Shown piece by piece: positions 27,073 through 35,785 of a DNA stretch of 64,000 nt. Position numbers and translations under genes: made by a program. Each line of letters starts with the position of its first letter. The first letter of the stretch is position 1. The stretch covers positions 2,976,001 to 3,040,000 of the forward strand of contig NZ_CP133774.1 in the NCBI RefSeq assembly GCF_034344865.1. Reading direction: 5' to 3'. The notes beneath the pieces were generated by a model. It had not been told where the DNA came from. It saw nothing but the letters and a program-made list of their open reading frames with translations, and searched no databases. Source of the stretch: Pseudomonas sp. 10S4 (GTDB lineage Bacteria; Pseudomonadota; Gammaproteobacteria; Pseudomonadales; Pseudomonadaceae).

Positions 27073-28095
27073 TTACCTGTAGAACTTGTTGACCACCAGC
27101 AGGCCATGCTCGATGGTTTCAGCGACCGACAACTCGTCATCTTCCATGAGGGCGACGATCCGCTGGTCATTCGCGATATTCGCATCAGGTTTTTTCAGCT
27201 GAGCGGCGCGATTGATCACGATATAGCTCAGCACGTGACCACGGCTCTTGGTGAACGGCAGGTCAATGGCTTTGTACATCGACTGCTTCACGTAGTCGTA
27301 GCGCTCGGCAGACGACAGGCCTTTGAAGGTGTCCGGATAGTCTTGATAGATTTCGGCGGAGTAACGGCCGACGTCTTCTTCCCGCGCTTCGGCGTACATG
27401 GCTTTTTTGCTGGTGACCTGGCCAGCGAGCTCGGTATAACGCTTTTCACCGTCGACGATTTGCGCGGCGGTCATCTTCGTTTTCAGGGTATCGGCAGCAG
27501 TCGAGTCATCGTCCTTGGCCATGATCTTTGTCCAGGCGTAGGCGGCGACCAGGTTGCCTTGCTCTTCGTACTGCTCGATCAGTTCCTTCTGAGCCTCGGG
27601 GTAACCATGCACCGAAGAACGCTCAAGCCAACGGCTGGCCAGCGCAGGATCTTGCCTGGCTCCGCTGCTGCCGTCTTGGTAGACCTGATACAGACCGTAT
27701 TCTGCGCACCAGTCATTCTGCATCGCCGAATAGGCCATGTAATTGAAGGCCTCGCTGTTGCGTTGATCCGGGGTTTTGCTTTCGTCCTGGCCGGCGATCA
27801 TCGACAGATAGCAGAAGGCGCGAGGGTGTTTCGGCGCGGCCAGTTCCAGGCAGCTTTTGGCGGTGTCCCATTCCTGATCGCCGTACAGTTGAAAACCGAG
27901 GCCGAACAGAATGTCGCTGTCCATTTTCGCGTTGCACTGTTCATTACTGGACGGTGACGGCAGCACACTTTGCAAGGTCAGCTTGGGCAGCGTGTCGTTG
28001 AGGGAGGACTCTTTGCTGGTGGTCTGTTCAGAGTTGGCGCTGCAGCCGGCCAACAAGGCAACAAAGGCCAGTGGCAGCACGTTGAAAACGTTCAA
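27073..28095 (-). CDS. Lipoprotein with Sel1/TPR-like repeats (paralogue 2)
   Basis: A 340-residue paralogue of the gene at 25999-26994, with the same architecture. The TTG start at 28095 has AGGGAA upstream, the lipobox LLAGC carries Cys18, and Sel1-like units follow (DPALASRWLERSSVHGYPEAQKELIEQYEEQGNLVAAYAWTKIM). The common C-terminal stretch (YPDTFKGLS...Y...YVIINRAAQL) suggests a shared fold beyond the repeats. The 77-base gap suggests one transcript. The pair looks like a tandem duplication that has diverged considerably. Confidence 0.78.
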   Translation of the reverse strand: MNVFNVLPLAFVALLAGCSANSEQTTSKESSLNDTLPKLTLQSVLPSPSSNEQCNAKMDSDILFGLGFQLYGDQEWDTAKSCLELAAPKHPRAFCYLSMIAGQDESKTPDQRNSEAFNYMAYSAMQNDWCAEYGLYQVYQDGSSGARQDPALASRWLERSSVHGYPEAQKELIEQYEEQGNLVAAYAWTKIMAKDDDSTAADTLKTKMTAAQIVDGEKRYTELAGQVTSKKAMYAEAREEDVGRYSAEIYQDYPDTFKGLSSAERYDYVKQSMYKAIDLPFTKSRGHVLSYIVINRAAQLKKPDANIANDQRIVALMEDDELSVAETIEHGLLVVNKFYR

Positions 28096-28370
28096 TGGAT
28101 ATTCCCTGATCTGCGATTGAATAAAAGTCGCATGGAACGGGCAGGGAAGAGTTGGAAGGCAAAGCAATCCGTGCTTCAGTTTTAATGCCAGCGATTCCAT
28201 GCTGCTTGAGTCGGCGTAAACGCGTCGAATGTCTCAAGTGCGCGCATTCTACTGAAAGCACCCGGGCATACAAACCTGTATGGATGGGGCACCGGCGGTG
28301 TGATCGAGTTGTTGTTGCGATGTCGGGTCGCTATATTGCCGCCCCTTCCAAACCGGCAAGGAGCGCGTGG

Positions 28371-28772
28371 ATGAAGTACATCGCAGGCTTGTTCTTCGGT
28401 CTGATGCTGCTGAGCACGGCCGGTGCCGTTTATCAGGGTTACGATTTCTTTGATCTCAGAATCAGAGGCGTCAAGGTACACGCTGAAGTCGTGAGCACAT
28501 CAAGCTCTCGAATGATCGGCGTGCAGAGCGGCCACAGCTATACCTCCGTCAGAAAAGTTGCCTTTGTCACGGCCGACGGCACACCGTTCATTCATGAGTT
28601 CAGAGACGAGTTTTCCGGCGTTGAGGCTGGGGACAAGATGACCGTGTTCTACAACCCGGCCGATCCCCGTGAAGTGATACCCGGCACTTTTTTCACTCTG
28701 GGCCTGAGCCTCGCCATGGGCACCATGGCGCTGCTCAGTTTGATGATGATCGTGACGGTCTGGCGCGATTAG
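28371..28772 (+). CDS. DUF3592 membrane protein
   Basis: A 133-residue protein with an N-terminal membrane span (about residues 5-24), a beta-rich domain (VKVHAEVVSTSSSRM...RKVAFVTADGTPFIHEF...VEAGDKMTVFYNPADPREVIPG) and a second span at the C-terminus (about residues 108-130). This is the DUF3592 layout, whose function is unknown. The ATG at 28371 follows AAGGAG with eight-base spacing, so the longer upstream open frame is not used. Confidence 0.8.
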   Translation: MKYIAGLFFGLMLLSTAGAVYQGYDFFDLRIRGVKVHAEVVSTSSSRMIGVQSGHSYTSVRKVAFVTADGTPFIHEFRDEFSGVEAGDKMTVFYNPADPREVIPGTFFTLGLSLAMGTMALLSLMMIVTVWRD

Positions 28773-28787
28773 ACCGGTTTGCCACAC

Positions 28788-29613
28788 TCAGAGTTGGCGA
28801 TTCAAACCGAAGCGCTTCATCAAGGTCGACTCCAGCAACCCCTTGGGCAGCAGCGTCGCCAGCAGTGGCAGCGCCCGGCTGCCATTGCCGATGCGGATCA
28901 GCCGTGGCGGTTTTTCCTGCTGCACAGCCTTCAACAACACAGCGGCAAAGCCACGGGTTGGCGTTGGTTTGTCTTGCGAGGCCTTGGCCCGCGCACGAAT
29001 GCCTTCACGCAGCGGCCACCATGGCGATTGTTCGGTAATCAATTGTTCGGCTTCCTGGCCGGCATTCTTGGGCGAAGCTGGACGCGATGGCGCCGGGCTG
29101 GACTTCCATCACGCGGATGCCGAACGGCGCCAGTTCCATACGTAACGCGTCGCTCAAGGCATGCACCGCCGCTTTCGAGGCGCAATAAGCGCCGGCGAAC
29201 GGCGTGACCAGAACCCCGGACACACTGCCGATGTTTACCACCAAGCCTTTGGCCCGACGCAACACCGGGAACAGTGCGCGAGTCACGCCGACCACGGCAA
29301 ACACGTTGGTTTCAAACTGGCGCTGCATGGCCGGCACGCCGCCATCGAGCAGCGGTCCCATGGCGCCGTAACCGGCATTGTTGATCAGCACGTCGAGGCC
29401 ACCATGTTGCTGGTTGATCCGCTCGCTCAACGCGTCGAGCGCCGGCCCATCGTTGACGTCGAGTTGTACGGCGATAAACCCGGCGGCCTCCAGCGCTGCC
29501 ACATCGTCAGCCTTGCGGGCACTGGCCCAGACTTTGTAACCGGCCGCTTTGAACACATCAGCCAGGGCGCGGCCAATGCCGCTGGAACAACCGGTAATCA
29601 ACGCAACGGGCAT
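28788..29613 (-). pseudogene. SDR-family oxidoreductase, single frameshift
   Basis: A short-chain dehydrogenase/reductase of about 274 residues split over two frames. The N-terminal part has the cofactor motif TGCSSGIG (about residues 6-13), NNAG, the catalytic Ser in NIGSVSGV and the YxxxK pair (YCASK). The C-terminal part (ITEQSPWWPLREGIRARAKASQ...) is in another frame. One extra base in GGG at 29070-29072 explains the break. The ATG at 29613 has AAGGA upstream. All catalytic residues lie before the break, but the C-terminal substrate-binding region would be lost. Substrate is unknown. Confidence 0.85.
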
Positions 29614-29646
29614 GGCGCGGTCCTTGTGCAATGTGAAGAGAGGGGA

Positions 29647-30111
29647 TTAGTCGGAGAAACTACCCTGCAAACGCTCGGCGCGAAACTCCAGGGTTTGCGC
29701 GCGGTAACCGGGGCGCAATGGCGGCATCGGCAAACAGTCTTCCCAATTGGCGCCAGCCTGCAATTCGCCGGGGCCGCGATAGCGCGGGGCGGCGTATTGA
29801 TTGTCGGCCAGGTTGACCGTATCGCCCGGCGCGTAGGCTGCGATGCGCCAGCGCAGTTCGGTCAGCGGCACGTCGTTGCCGTTGTTCATTTTCAGTTGCA
29901 GCGGCCGATCTGCCGGGCACTGGTCCGGGGCATAACTGATGCGCAACTCAAGGCGCGCCAGTTGCTTGACCTCGCGGTTGTCCAGCCAGATCACCCAAGT
30001 GGCGACCAGGCCCAGGCCAACGGCGGCGGCCACGGACACCGGCAAGGCTTTGGCGGGGTAGCGCAACAACAGGATCAGCCAGGTGATGATCAGCAGGATG
30101 CCGATGAACAT
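29647..30111 (-). CDS. Small membrane protein with periplasmic domain, unknown
   Basis: A 154-residue protein with two N-terminal membrane spans (about residues 3-18 and 24-43) and a beta-rich extracytoplasmic domain (LARLELRISYAPDQCPADRPLQLKMNNGNDVPLTELRWRIAAY). Relatives in Pseudomonas are often labelled multidrug transporter, which the sequence does not support. The ATG at 30111 has GAGG nine bases upstream. It precedes the SDR gene in the same direction and is divergent from the TccC-like genes. Confidence 0.7.
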   Translation of the reverse strand: MFIGILLIITWLILLLRYPAKALPVSVAAAVGLGLVATWVIWLDNREVKQLARLELRISYAPDQCPADRPLQLKMNNGNDVPLTELRWRIAAYAPGDTVNLADNQYAAPRYRGPGELQAGANWEDCLPMPPLRPGYRAQTLEFRAERLQGSFSD

Positions 30112-30274
30112 GTCGCACAACCTCGGGAGAAGAGAAGGCCATCCTACCTAAGCGTAGACGTGGTTGGCGATGGGTAAGCGCGGCGTACCGTCCGTCCGCC
30201 CTGTAATTTCTGACAGTAGCCAGCGATTCAATCGCGGGTATTAGATGGGCGCACTGTTCAAGGAAGATCCGTCA

Positions 30275-33028
30275 ATGCTGACGCTATCGCCTGTCCACCG
30301 CCAAACCCCAACCCTGACGGCGCTGGACCCGCGCGGGCTGACGGTTCGCGCCGTCGGTTACTGGCGTGACGACGGCGACCAGTCTGCCCAGGCGCGGATC
30401 AATCGCATGGCCCATGATCCGCAGGGGCGGTCGGTTGCGCAGTGGGATTCGCGTTTGTGGCGGATGACGCAGGCCAATCTGGCGACTGCCTATTCGTTGT
30501 CTTCCATCGTGCTCAGTACCGTCAGTGTCGACGCCGGATGGCGGGTTGGTTTGGTGGGTGAGGGCGCGCAGTTGCTGGAACAGTGGGATGGGCGCGGCAC
30601 GTTGCGCCAGACTCGTTACGACGACCAGTTGCGGCCCGTTGCGGTGTTTGAGAGCGGTGAATCCACGGAGCAGCTTGCCTATGGTGACGAGACGCTCAGC
30701 GGCGGCAACCAGTGCGGGCGATTGATTCGTCATGATGATTCTGCAGGTGTTTTGCTGTTCAACGGCTATGGGTTGAGTGGTGCGCTGCAGGAGCAAGAAC
30801 GGCGTTTTACCAGCGAATCGAGTCCGGGTTTTGTCAGCCAATCACGATTGACCCCGTTGGGCGACATGCAGTCCCGAATAGATGCGCAAGGGAACGAACA
30901 GCGATTCCGGCACACCGTTGATGGCCAGTTACACGCGGTGGACTTGCGCCTGAGCAACACAACGCAATGGCTGCCGATGGTCAGCGCCATCCGTTACAGC
31001 GTCTTTGGTCAGGTTGAAAAGGAAGTGGCGGGGAATGGCGTGGTTACGCGCCTTGAATACACCGCTGAAGACGGGCGACTGAACCGTTTACTGTCCCAGC
31101 TCGGGCAGGAAGATCCATTGCAGGATCTGCATTACGACTACGATCCAATCGGCAATGTGTTGAGCATCGAAGACGCGACGCTGCCGGTCCGCTACTTCGC
31201 CAATCAACGCATCGAACCGATCAACCGCTACATCTACGACAGCCTGTCACAGTTGATCGAAGCCACCGGTTGGGAGGCTGGCACGGTCAAACAGGGGCCG
31301 TTATCCGAGCCAACGGAAATCCTCGCCAATTACCGCCAGATCTATCGCTACGATGACGGCAACAACTTGCTCGAATTGACCCATGTGGGCGCGCAGAACC
31401 CCGGCCACCGATTGGTCGCCGCCGCTCACAGCAATCGCTGTTTGCCGGTGCGCGATAGCGTGGGGCCGGGCGAAGAGGATTTTCGCCATGGTTTCGATGC
31501 CAACGGTAATTTGCTGAATCTGCAACCGGGGCAGGCGTTGAGTTGGGATTTGCGTAATCAGCTAAAGGAAGTAATACCGGTCGAACGCGATACCGGGCCC
31601 GACGACAGCGAACGTTATATCTACGGCGCCGACGGCATGCGCGTACGCAAGATCCGCTCGCTACAAACCAACGCCAAAATCAACCTCATCGAAACTATTT
31701 ACCTGCCAGGCCTGGAAATTCGCACCCACAGCGGCACCGGTGAGGAGTTGCACGTTATCGAGGTAAAAACCGGGCGCGGCAGTGTGCGGGTGTTGCATTG
31801 GGAGGCGAGACCACCTTCGCAAATCGCCAACAATCAACAACGCTATAGCCTTAGCGATCATCTCGGCTCCACCACCCTTGAGCTGGATCAGCACGCCAAC
31901 CTCATCACGCAGGAACACTATTACCCGTTCGGCGGTACAGCCTGGTCGAACGGTGAGGCCATACAAGTCAGTTACAAAACCGTGTGCTATTCGGGCAAGG
32001 AGCGGGATGCGACTGGGCTTTATTACTACGGGTTCAGGTATTACGCGCCGCAGTGGCAGCGGTGGATCAGTCCTGATCCTGCCGGAGCCATGGATGGCGC
32101 TAACCTGTTTAGCTTTGTAGGAGGTAACCCACTAAACCACAGGGATGTCCAAGGGTTGGTGAAAATTGATATCAACAGCCTCACTGTGCCTCAACGCGCA
32201 GCGATCGGCATTGATGGTCTTGTGCACAGTCCATCGAGAAGCCTGTACGCGCGCGCTTTTGACGCCGTTAAGCCCGTGCAAAGTGTAAGGCGAGTTGATG
32301 AAACAACTTTTGATTCTCTTGAGCAGGCACATGTCACCAATCTGGTGACTAAAGGTTTATTGCCGTTTGGTGCCGATAATCAAAAGCTCGATCTCTGGCG
32401 GTCTCCCTTGGATAACAAAGAAGAACTGGCAGGAATTCGCGCACTTGCGCGGAATCAGCAAGTGCAAGCCTCACTGGAGTATGGCGTAGGTAATTGTGCA
32501 GAACATGCGGATATCGCCTTCCATCTTCTGGCCAGTACGCAAACCAATGAGCCCGTTTTCGAAGTACGGGCGCAGGGTGCTGATCACGTGTTTGTAGTCA
32601 TTGGAGATTCGCGGGTGTTGTCACCCGGCAAGGTGGTTATCGTTGATCCCTGGCCAACATTTCCCATGGCACATACCGCCAGGTTTGGCACTTTTCAAAT
32701 CGGTAGTTCTGTCATGAGCGCATCAGGTGATGCGGATCCGAAATACGAACTGGATGACAGAACGTTGCTCAGAAACGTGAACTACCCGTTTCCTGCAATA
32801 GATGTCGATGCTCCTGGAACTGTCGATCGATTTAACTCCATTCACCAGATTCCCACTGCCTACACGCAGGCATTCTCTATTCAGGATAAATACCGGGGTA
32901 TTGACTTCAAGATAAAAGGCAGCAAGACCCGGGGCAATTTCAACAGGCTTCCTGAAGCGTACGTCAGTGATCGTCTAGGGCACTACTCCACTTATGCACA
33001 GGCGTGGGCGCGAGCGAACAACCTTTAG
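30275..33028 (+). CDS. TccC/Rhs-family toxin with a putative Cys-His-Asp tip
   Basis: A 917-residue Tc-toxin C-component/Rhs protein. The N-terminus (VHRQTPTLTALDPRGLTVRAVGYWRD) is typical of TccC. YD repeats follow (YDDQLRPVAVFES, YDYDPIGNVLSIED and others). The Rhs core ends near residue 628 with GLYYYGFRYYAPQWQRWISPDPAG and DGANLFSF. The last 290 residues are a different, AT-richer domain with Cys741 (GNCAEHA), His771 (GADHVFVVIGD) and Asp791 (VVIVDPWP), the pattern of a papain/transglutaminase-like triad. The shell would encapsulate and release the tip after self-cleavage. The ATG at 30275 has AAGGAAG upstream. No TcA or TcB gene lies in the window. Confidence 0.85.
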   Translation: MLTLSPVHRQTPTLTALDPRGLTVRAVGYWRDDGDQSAQARINRMAHDPQGRSVAQWDSRLWRMTQANLATAYSLSSIVLSTVSVDAGWRVGLVGEGAQLLEQWDGRGTLRQTRYDDQLRPVAVFESGESTEQLAYGDETLSGGNQCGRLIRHDDSAGVLLFNGYGLSGALQEQERRFTSESSPGFVSQSRLTPLGDMQSRIDAQGNEQRFRHTVDGQLHAVDLRLSNTTQWLPMVSAIRYSVFGQVEKEVAGNGVVTRLEYTAEDGRLNRLLSQLGQEDPLQDLHYDYDPIGNVLSIEDATLPVRYFANQRIEPINRYIYDSLSQLIEATGWEAGTVKQGPLSEPTEILANYRQIYRYDDGNNLLELTHVGAQNPGHRLVAAAHSNRCLPVRDSVGPGEEDFRHGFDANGNLLNLQPGQALSWDLRNQLKEVIPVERDTGPDDSERYIYGADGMRVRKIRSLQTNAKINLIETIYLPGLEIRTHSGTGEELHVIEVKTGRGSVRVLHWEARPPSQIANNQQRYSLSDHLGSTTLELDQHANLITQEHYYPFGGTAWSNGEAIQVSYKTVCYSGKERDATGLYYYGFRYYAPQWQRWISPDPAGAMDGANLFSFVGGNPLNHRDVQGLVKIDINSLTVPQRAAIGIDGLVHSPSRSLYARAFDAVKPVQSVRRVDETTFDSLEQAHVTNLVTKGLLPFGADNQKLDLWRSPLDNKEELAGIRALARNQQVQASLEYGVGNCAEHADIAFHLLASTQTNEPVFEVRAQGADHVFVVIGDSRVLSPGKVVIVDPWPTFPMAHTARFGTFQIGSSVMSASGDADPKYELDDRTLLRNVNYPFPAIDVDAPGTVDRFNSIHQIPTAYTQAFSIQDKYRGIDFKIKGSKTRGNFNRLPEAYVSDRLGHYSTYAQAWARANNL

Positions 33029-33051
33029 ATAGGAGCCGCCGGGCGAATTCG

Positions 33052-35712
33052 ATGAAAAACTCCCAGATGAGCATGCACCGCAACACCCCAAGATTGACGG
33101 CGTTCGATCCACGTAGCCTGGCTGTGCGTTCAGTGGATTACCACCGTGATGTTTTTGGCGACTCAACTCAGGCTCGGGTCAACCGCACTGTCTATGACGC
33201 GGCGGGTCGAGGGATTGGCCAGTGGGATCCGCGCCAGTTTCAGAAGGCTTCGGCACCAGCCAACGTGAGGTCAATCCATGGTCTGGGTGGTGCCGATCTG
33301 TTCACCGATAGTGTCGACGCCGGATGGCGGGTCGGTTTAGTGGGTGAGGCACTGCTGTTGCTGGAACAGTGGGATGGGCGCGGCACTTGGCGGCAGACTC
33401 GTTACGACGACCAGTTGCGGCCCGTGTCGGTGTTTGAGAACGGTGATTCCACGGAGCAGCTTGCCTATGGTGACGAGACGCTCAGCGGCGGCAACCAGTG
33501 CGGACGATTGATTCGTCATGATGATCCGGCAGGTGTTTTGCTGTTTAACAGCTATGGGTTGGCCGGCGCGGTGGTGGAGCAAGAACGCCGTTTCGCCAGC
33601 GAATCGAGTCCGGGTTTTGTCAGTCAGTCACGATTGGCCCCGTTGGGCGACGTGCAGTCCCAAATAGATGCGCAGGGGAACGAACAGCGATTCAGTCAGA
33701 CACTTGATGGGCAGTTGCGCGCGGTGGATTTGCGCCTGAACAACACCACCGAATGGCTGCCGATGGTCAGCGCCATCCACTACAACGCTCACGGCCAAGT
33801 TGAACAGGAAGTGGCCGGTAATGGCGTGGTTACGCACCTTGAGTACACCGCTGAAGACGGACGGCTCAAACGTTTACTGTCCCGGCTTGGACTGGAAGAA
33901 CCCTTGCAGGACCTGCGTTACGCCTACGATCCCGTCGGCAATGTGCTAAGCATTGAAGACGCGGCGCTGCCGACCCGCTACTTCGCCAATCAACGCATCG
34001 AACCGATCAACTGTTATACCTACGACAGCCTTTCACAGTTGATCGAAGCCAGCGGTTGGGAGGCTGGTGCGCTCAAACAAGGCCCCTTATCCGAACCGAC
34101 GGAAAGCCTCGCCAACTATCGCCAGACCTATCGCTACGACGACGGCAACAACCTGCTCGAATTGACCCATGTGGGCGCGCAAAACCCCGGCCATCGACTG
34201 GTCGCTGCCGCTCATAGCAATCGTTGTTTGCCGGTGCGCGATGGGGTGGAACCGGGCGAAGAGGATTTTCGCCATGGTTTCGACGCCAACGGTAATTTGC
34301 TGAACCTGCAACCGGGGCAGGCGTTGAGTTGGGACTTGCGCAATCAGCTAAAGGAAGTAAGACCGGTCGAACGCGATTCTGGCCCCGATGACAGCGAACA
34401 CTACGTCTATGGCGCCGATGGCATGCGCGTACGCAAGATCCGCTCACTGCAAACCAACGCCCAAATCAACCTCATCGAAACTATTTACCTGCCAGGCCTG
34501 GAAGTCCGTACCCACAGCGGCACCGGCGAAGAACTGCACGTAATCAACGTCCAGACCGGGCGCGGCAACGTGCGGGTGTTGCATTGGGAGGCGGAACGCC
34601 CGCCGCAAATCGCCAACAATCAACAGCGCTACAGCCTGACTGATCATCTGGGTTCCAGCACCCTGGAACTGGATCAACACGCCAACATCATTACTCAGGA
34701 GCGCTATTACCCGTTCGGCGGCACGGCTTGGTCCAACGGCGAAGCGGTGCAGGTCAGTTACAAGACCGTGTGTTATTCAGGCAAGGAACGGGATGCGACG
34801 GGGCTGTATTACTACGGGTTCAGGTATTACGCGCCGGAGCGCCAGCGATGGTTGAATCCCGATCCGGGCGGCGTGATTGATGGCCTGAATCTCTATGGTT
34901 TTGTAAAGAACCGACCCATTAGCTTGTCCGATCAAAACGGCTTGTTCGGGCAGTCACGTTATCACCGCAGCGACTCGACTCAGGCAGTTGCTGAACTGAT
35001 TGAAATTTTTAATCGCCCAACTGAAGGCCAATCTCGAGTCTATCGCGGTAACGAGCGCGAGGTGCTGGGTAGGAGGATTGAAGGGCTGGCGGCGCTAAGC
35101 CAAAACTTACCCGGGCTCATGGAGTATGCCGAAGGTGGAAACGGAGTCTCTGACCAAATTAATTTCCATCTTCGTGGTTTAAGTACTTCAGAAACAGAAA
35201 TCAAAAGTATCGTGGAAAATTTCAAGGCTGAGGTGAAAACCCTACCTGATTACCAAGGAGTGGCTTATCGGGCATTGAGAGTCAATGCAGGCGTTTTTGG
35301 TGGCACGGTAAAGATTGGAAGTATTGTGGCAGATCGAGGATTCATGTCGGCCAGTGTAGTGCCTCATAGTGTGATTGGTTGGTTAGAAAACTGGGCCGAT
35401 CACAAGGCGGAATCAACGCCCGGCCAGCAAAGGGTCATCTTGGTATTTGATGAACAGACGCCGAAGAAAGTCGCCGCTACTGGCTTTCTTGCCGATCATC
35501 TGCTGATTGAGCCGCTGGCCCAGTTCAAGGTCAGTGAGATTCACCACACTGGGGCAGTCGAGGCGGGTAATCGATTGACTGTCGTCGGCCTCCAGAGTGC
35601 GAAAGACACAAGTCGCCATAAAATTAGAGACCTGAGATCCGGAGAGGTTTTACTACCGGCAATCAATCCAGGATGGTTATCAAGAGTTCGAAGCAGATTG
35701 TCTCCGGTGTAA
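33052..35712 (+). CDS. TccC/Rhs-family toxin with ADP-ribosyltransferase-like tip
   Basis: An 886-residue second TccC-like protein starting 23 bases after the first. Its shell (to about residue 632) is nearly identical to its neighbour's, including long matching DNA stretches. The tip (about 250 residues) is unrelated. It has GVAYRALRV with Arg740, then RGFMSASVVPHSV with Ser766/Ser768, like the R and S-T-S positions of R-S-E ADP-ribosyltransferases. A Glu occurs at 820 (LLIEPLAQFKV), but the expected E-x-E is not clean. Related TccC tips modify host actin or Rho proteins. The start choice is uncertain because no good ribosome-binding site is visible. Confidence 0.83.
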   Translation: MKNSQMSMHRNTPRLTAFDPRSLAVRSVDYHRDVFGDSTQARVNRTVYDAAGRGIGQWDPRQFQKASAPANVRSIHGLGGADLFTDSVDAGWRVGLVGEALLLLEQWDGRGTWRQTRYDDQLRPVSVFENGDSTEQLAYGDETLSGGNQCGRLIRHDDPAGVLLFNSYGLAGAVVEQERRFASESSPGFVSQSRLAPLGDVQSQIDAQGNEQRFSQTLDGQLRAVDLRLNNTTEWLPMVSAIHYNAHGQVEQEVAGNGVVTHLEYTAEDGRLKRLLSRLGLEEPLQDLRYAYDPVGNVLSIEDAALPTRYFANQRIEPINCYTYDSLSQLIEASGWEAGALKQGPLSEPTESLANYRQTYRYDDGNNLLELTHVGAQNPGHRLVAAAHSNRCLPVRDGVEPGEEDFRHGFDANGNLLNLQPGQALSWDLRNQLKEVRPVERDSGPDDSEHYVYGADGMRVRKIRSLQTNAQINLIETIYLPGLEVRTHSGTGEELHVINVQTGRGNVRVLHWEAERPPQIANNQQRYSLTDHLGSSTLELDQHANIITQERYYPFGGTAWSNGEAVQVSYKTVCYSGKERDATGLYYYGFRYYAPERQRWLNPDPGGVIDGLNLYGFVKNRPISLSDQNGLFGQSRYHRSDSTQAVAELIEIFNRPTEGQSRVYRGNEREVLGRRIEGLAALSQNLPGLMEYAEGGNGVSDQINFHLRGLSTSETEIKSIVENFKAEVKTLPDYQGVAYRALRVNAGVFGGTVKIGSIVADRGFMSASVVPHSVIGWLENWADHKAESTPGQQRVILVFDEQTPKKVAATGFLADHLLIEPLAQFKVSEIHHTGAVEAGNRLTVVGLQSAKDTSRHKIRDLRSGEVLLPAINPGWLSRVRSRLSPV

Positions 35713-35770
35713 AAAAGCCCCCACCCAACCCACTGCGGATAGGGACGCAGCGGGCTGGACGAGGGCTTCT
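35711..35770. terminator. Bidirectional terminator between the TccC pair and algA
   Basis: A long imperfect stem joins AAAAAAGCCCCC and CGAGGGCTTCTT. On the minus strand it is followed by TTTTTT, so it should stop the alginate transcript after algA. On the plus side the T run is weaker. Confidence 0.7.
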
Positions 35771-35785
35771 TGTGTTACCGGTCAA

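Noticed and set aside
30245..30274. Earlier start (MGALFKEDPS) for the first TccC gene
   Set aside because: The later ATG has a proper AAGGAAG site, and TccC proteins normally begin close to the HRQTPTL motif.
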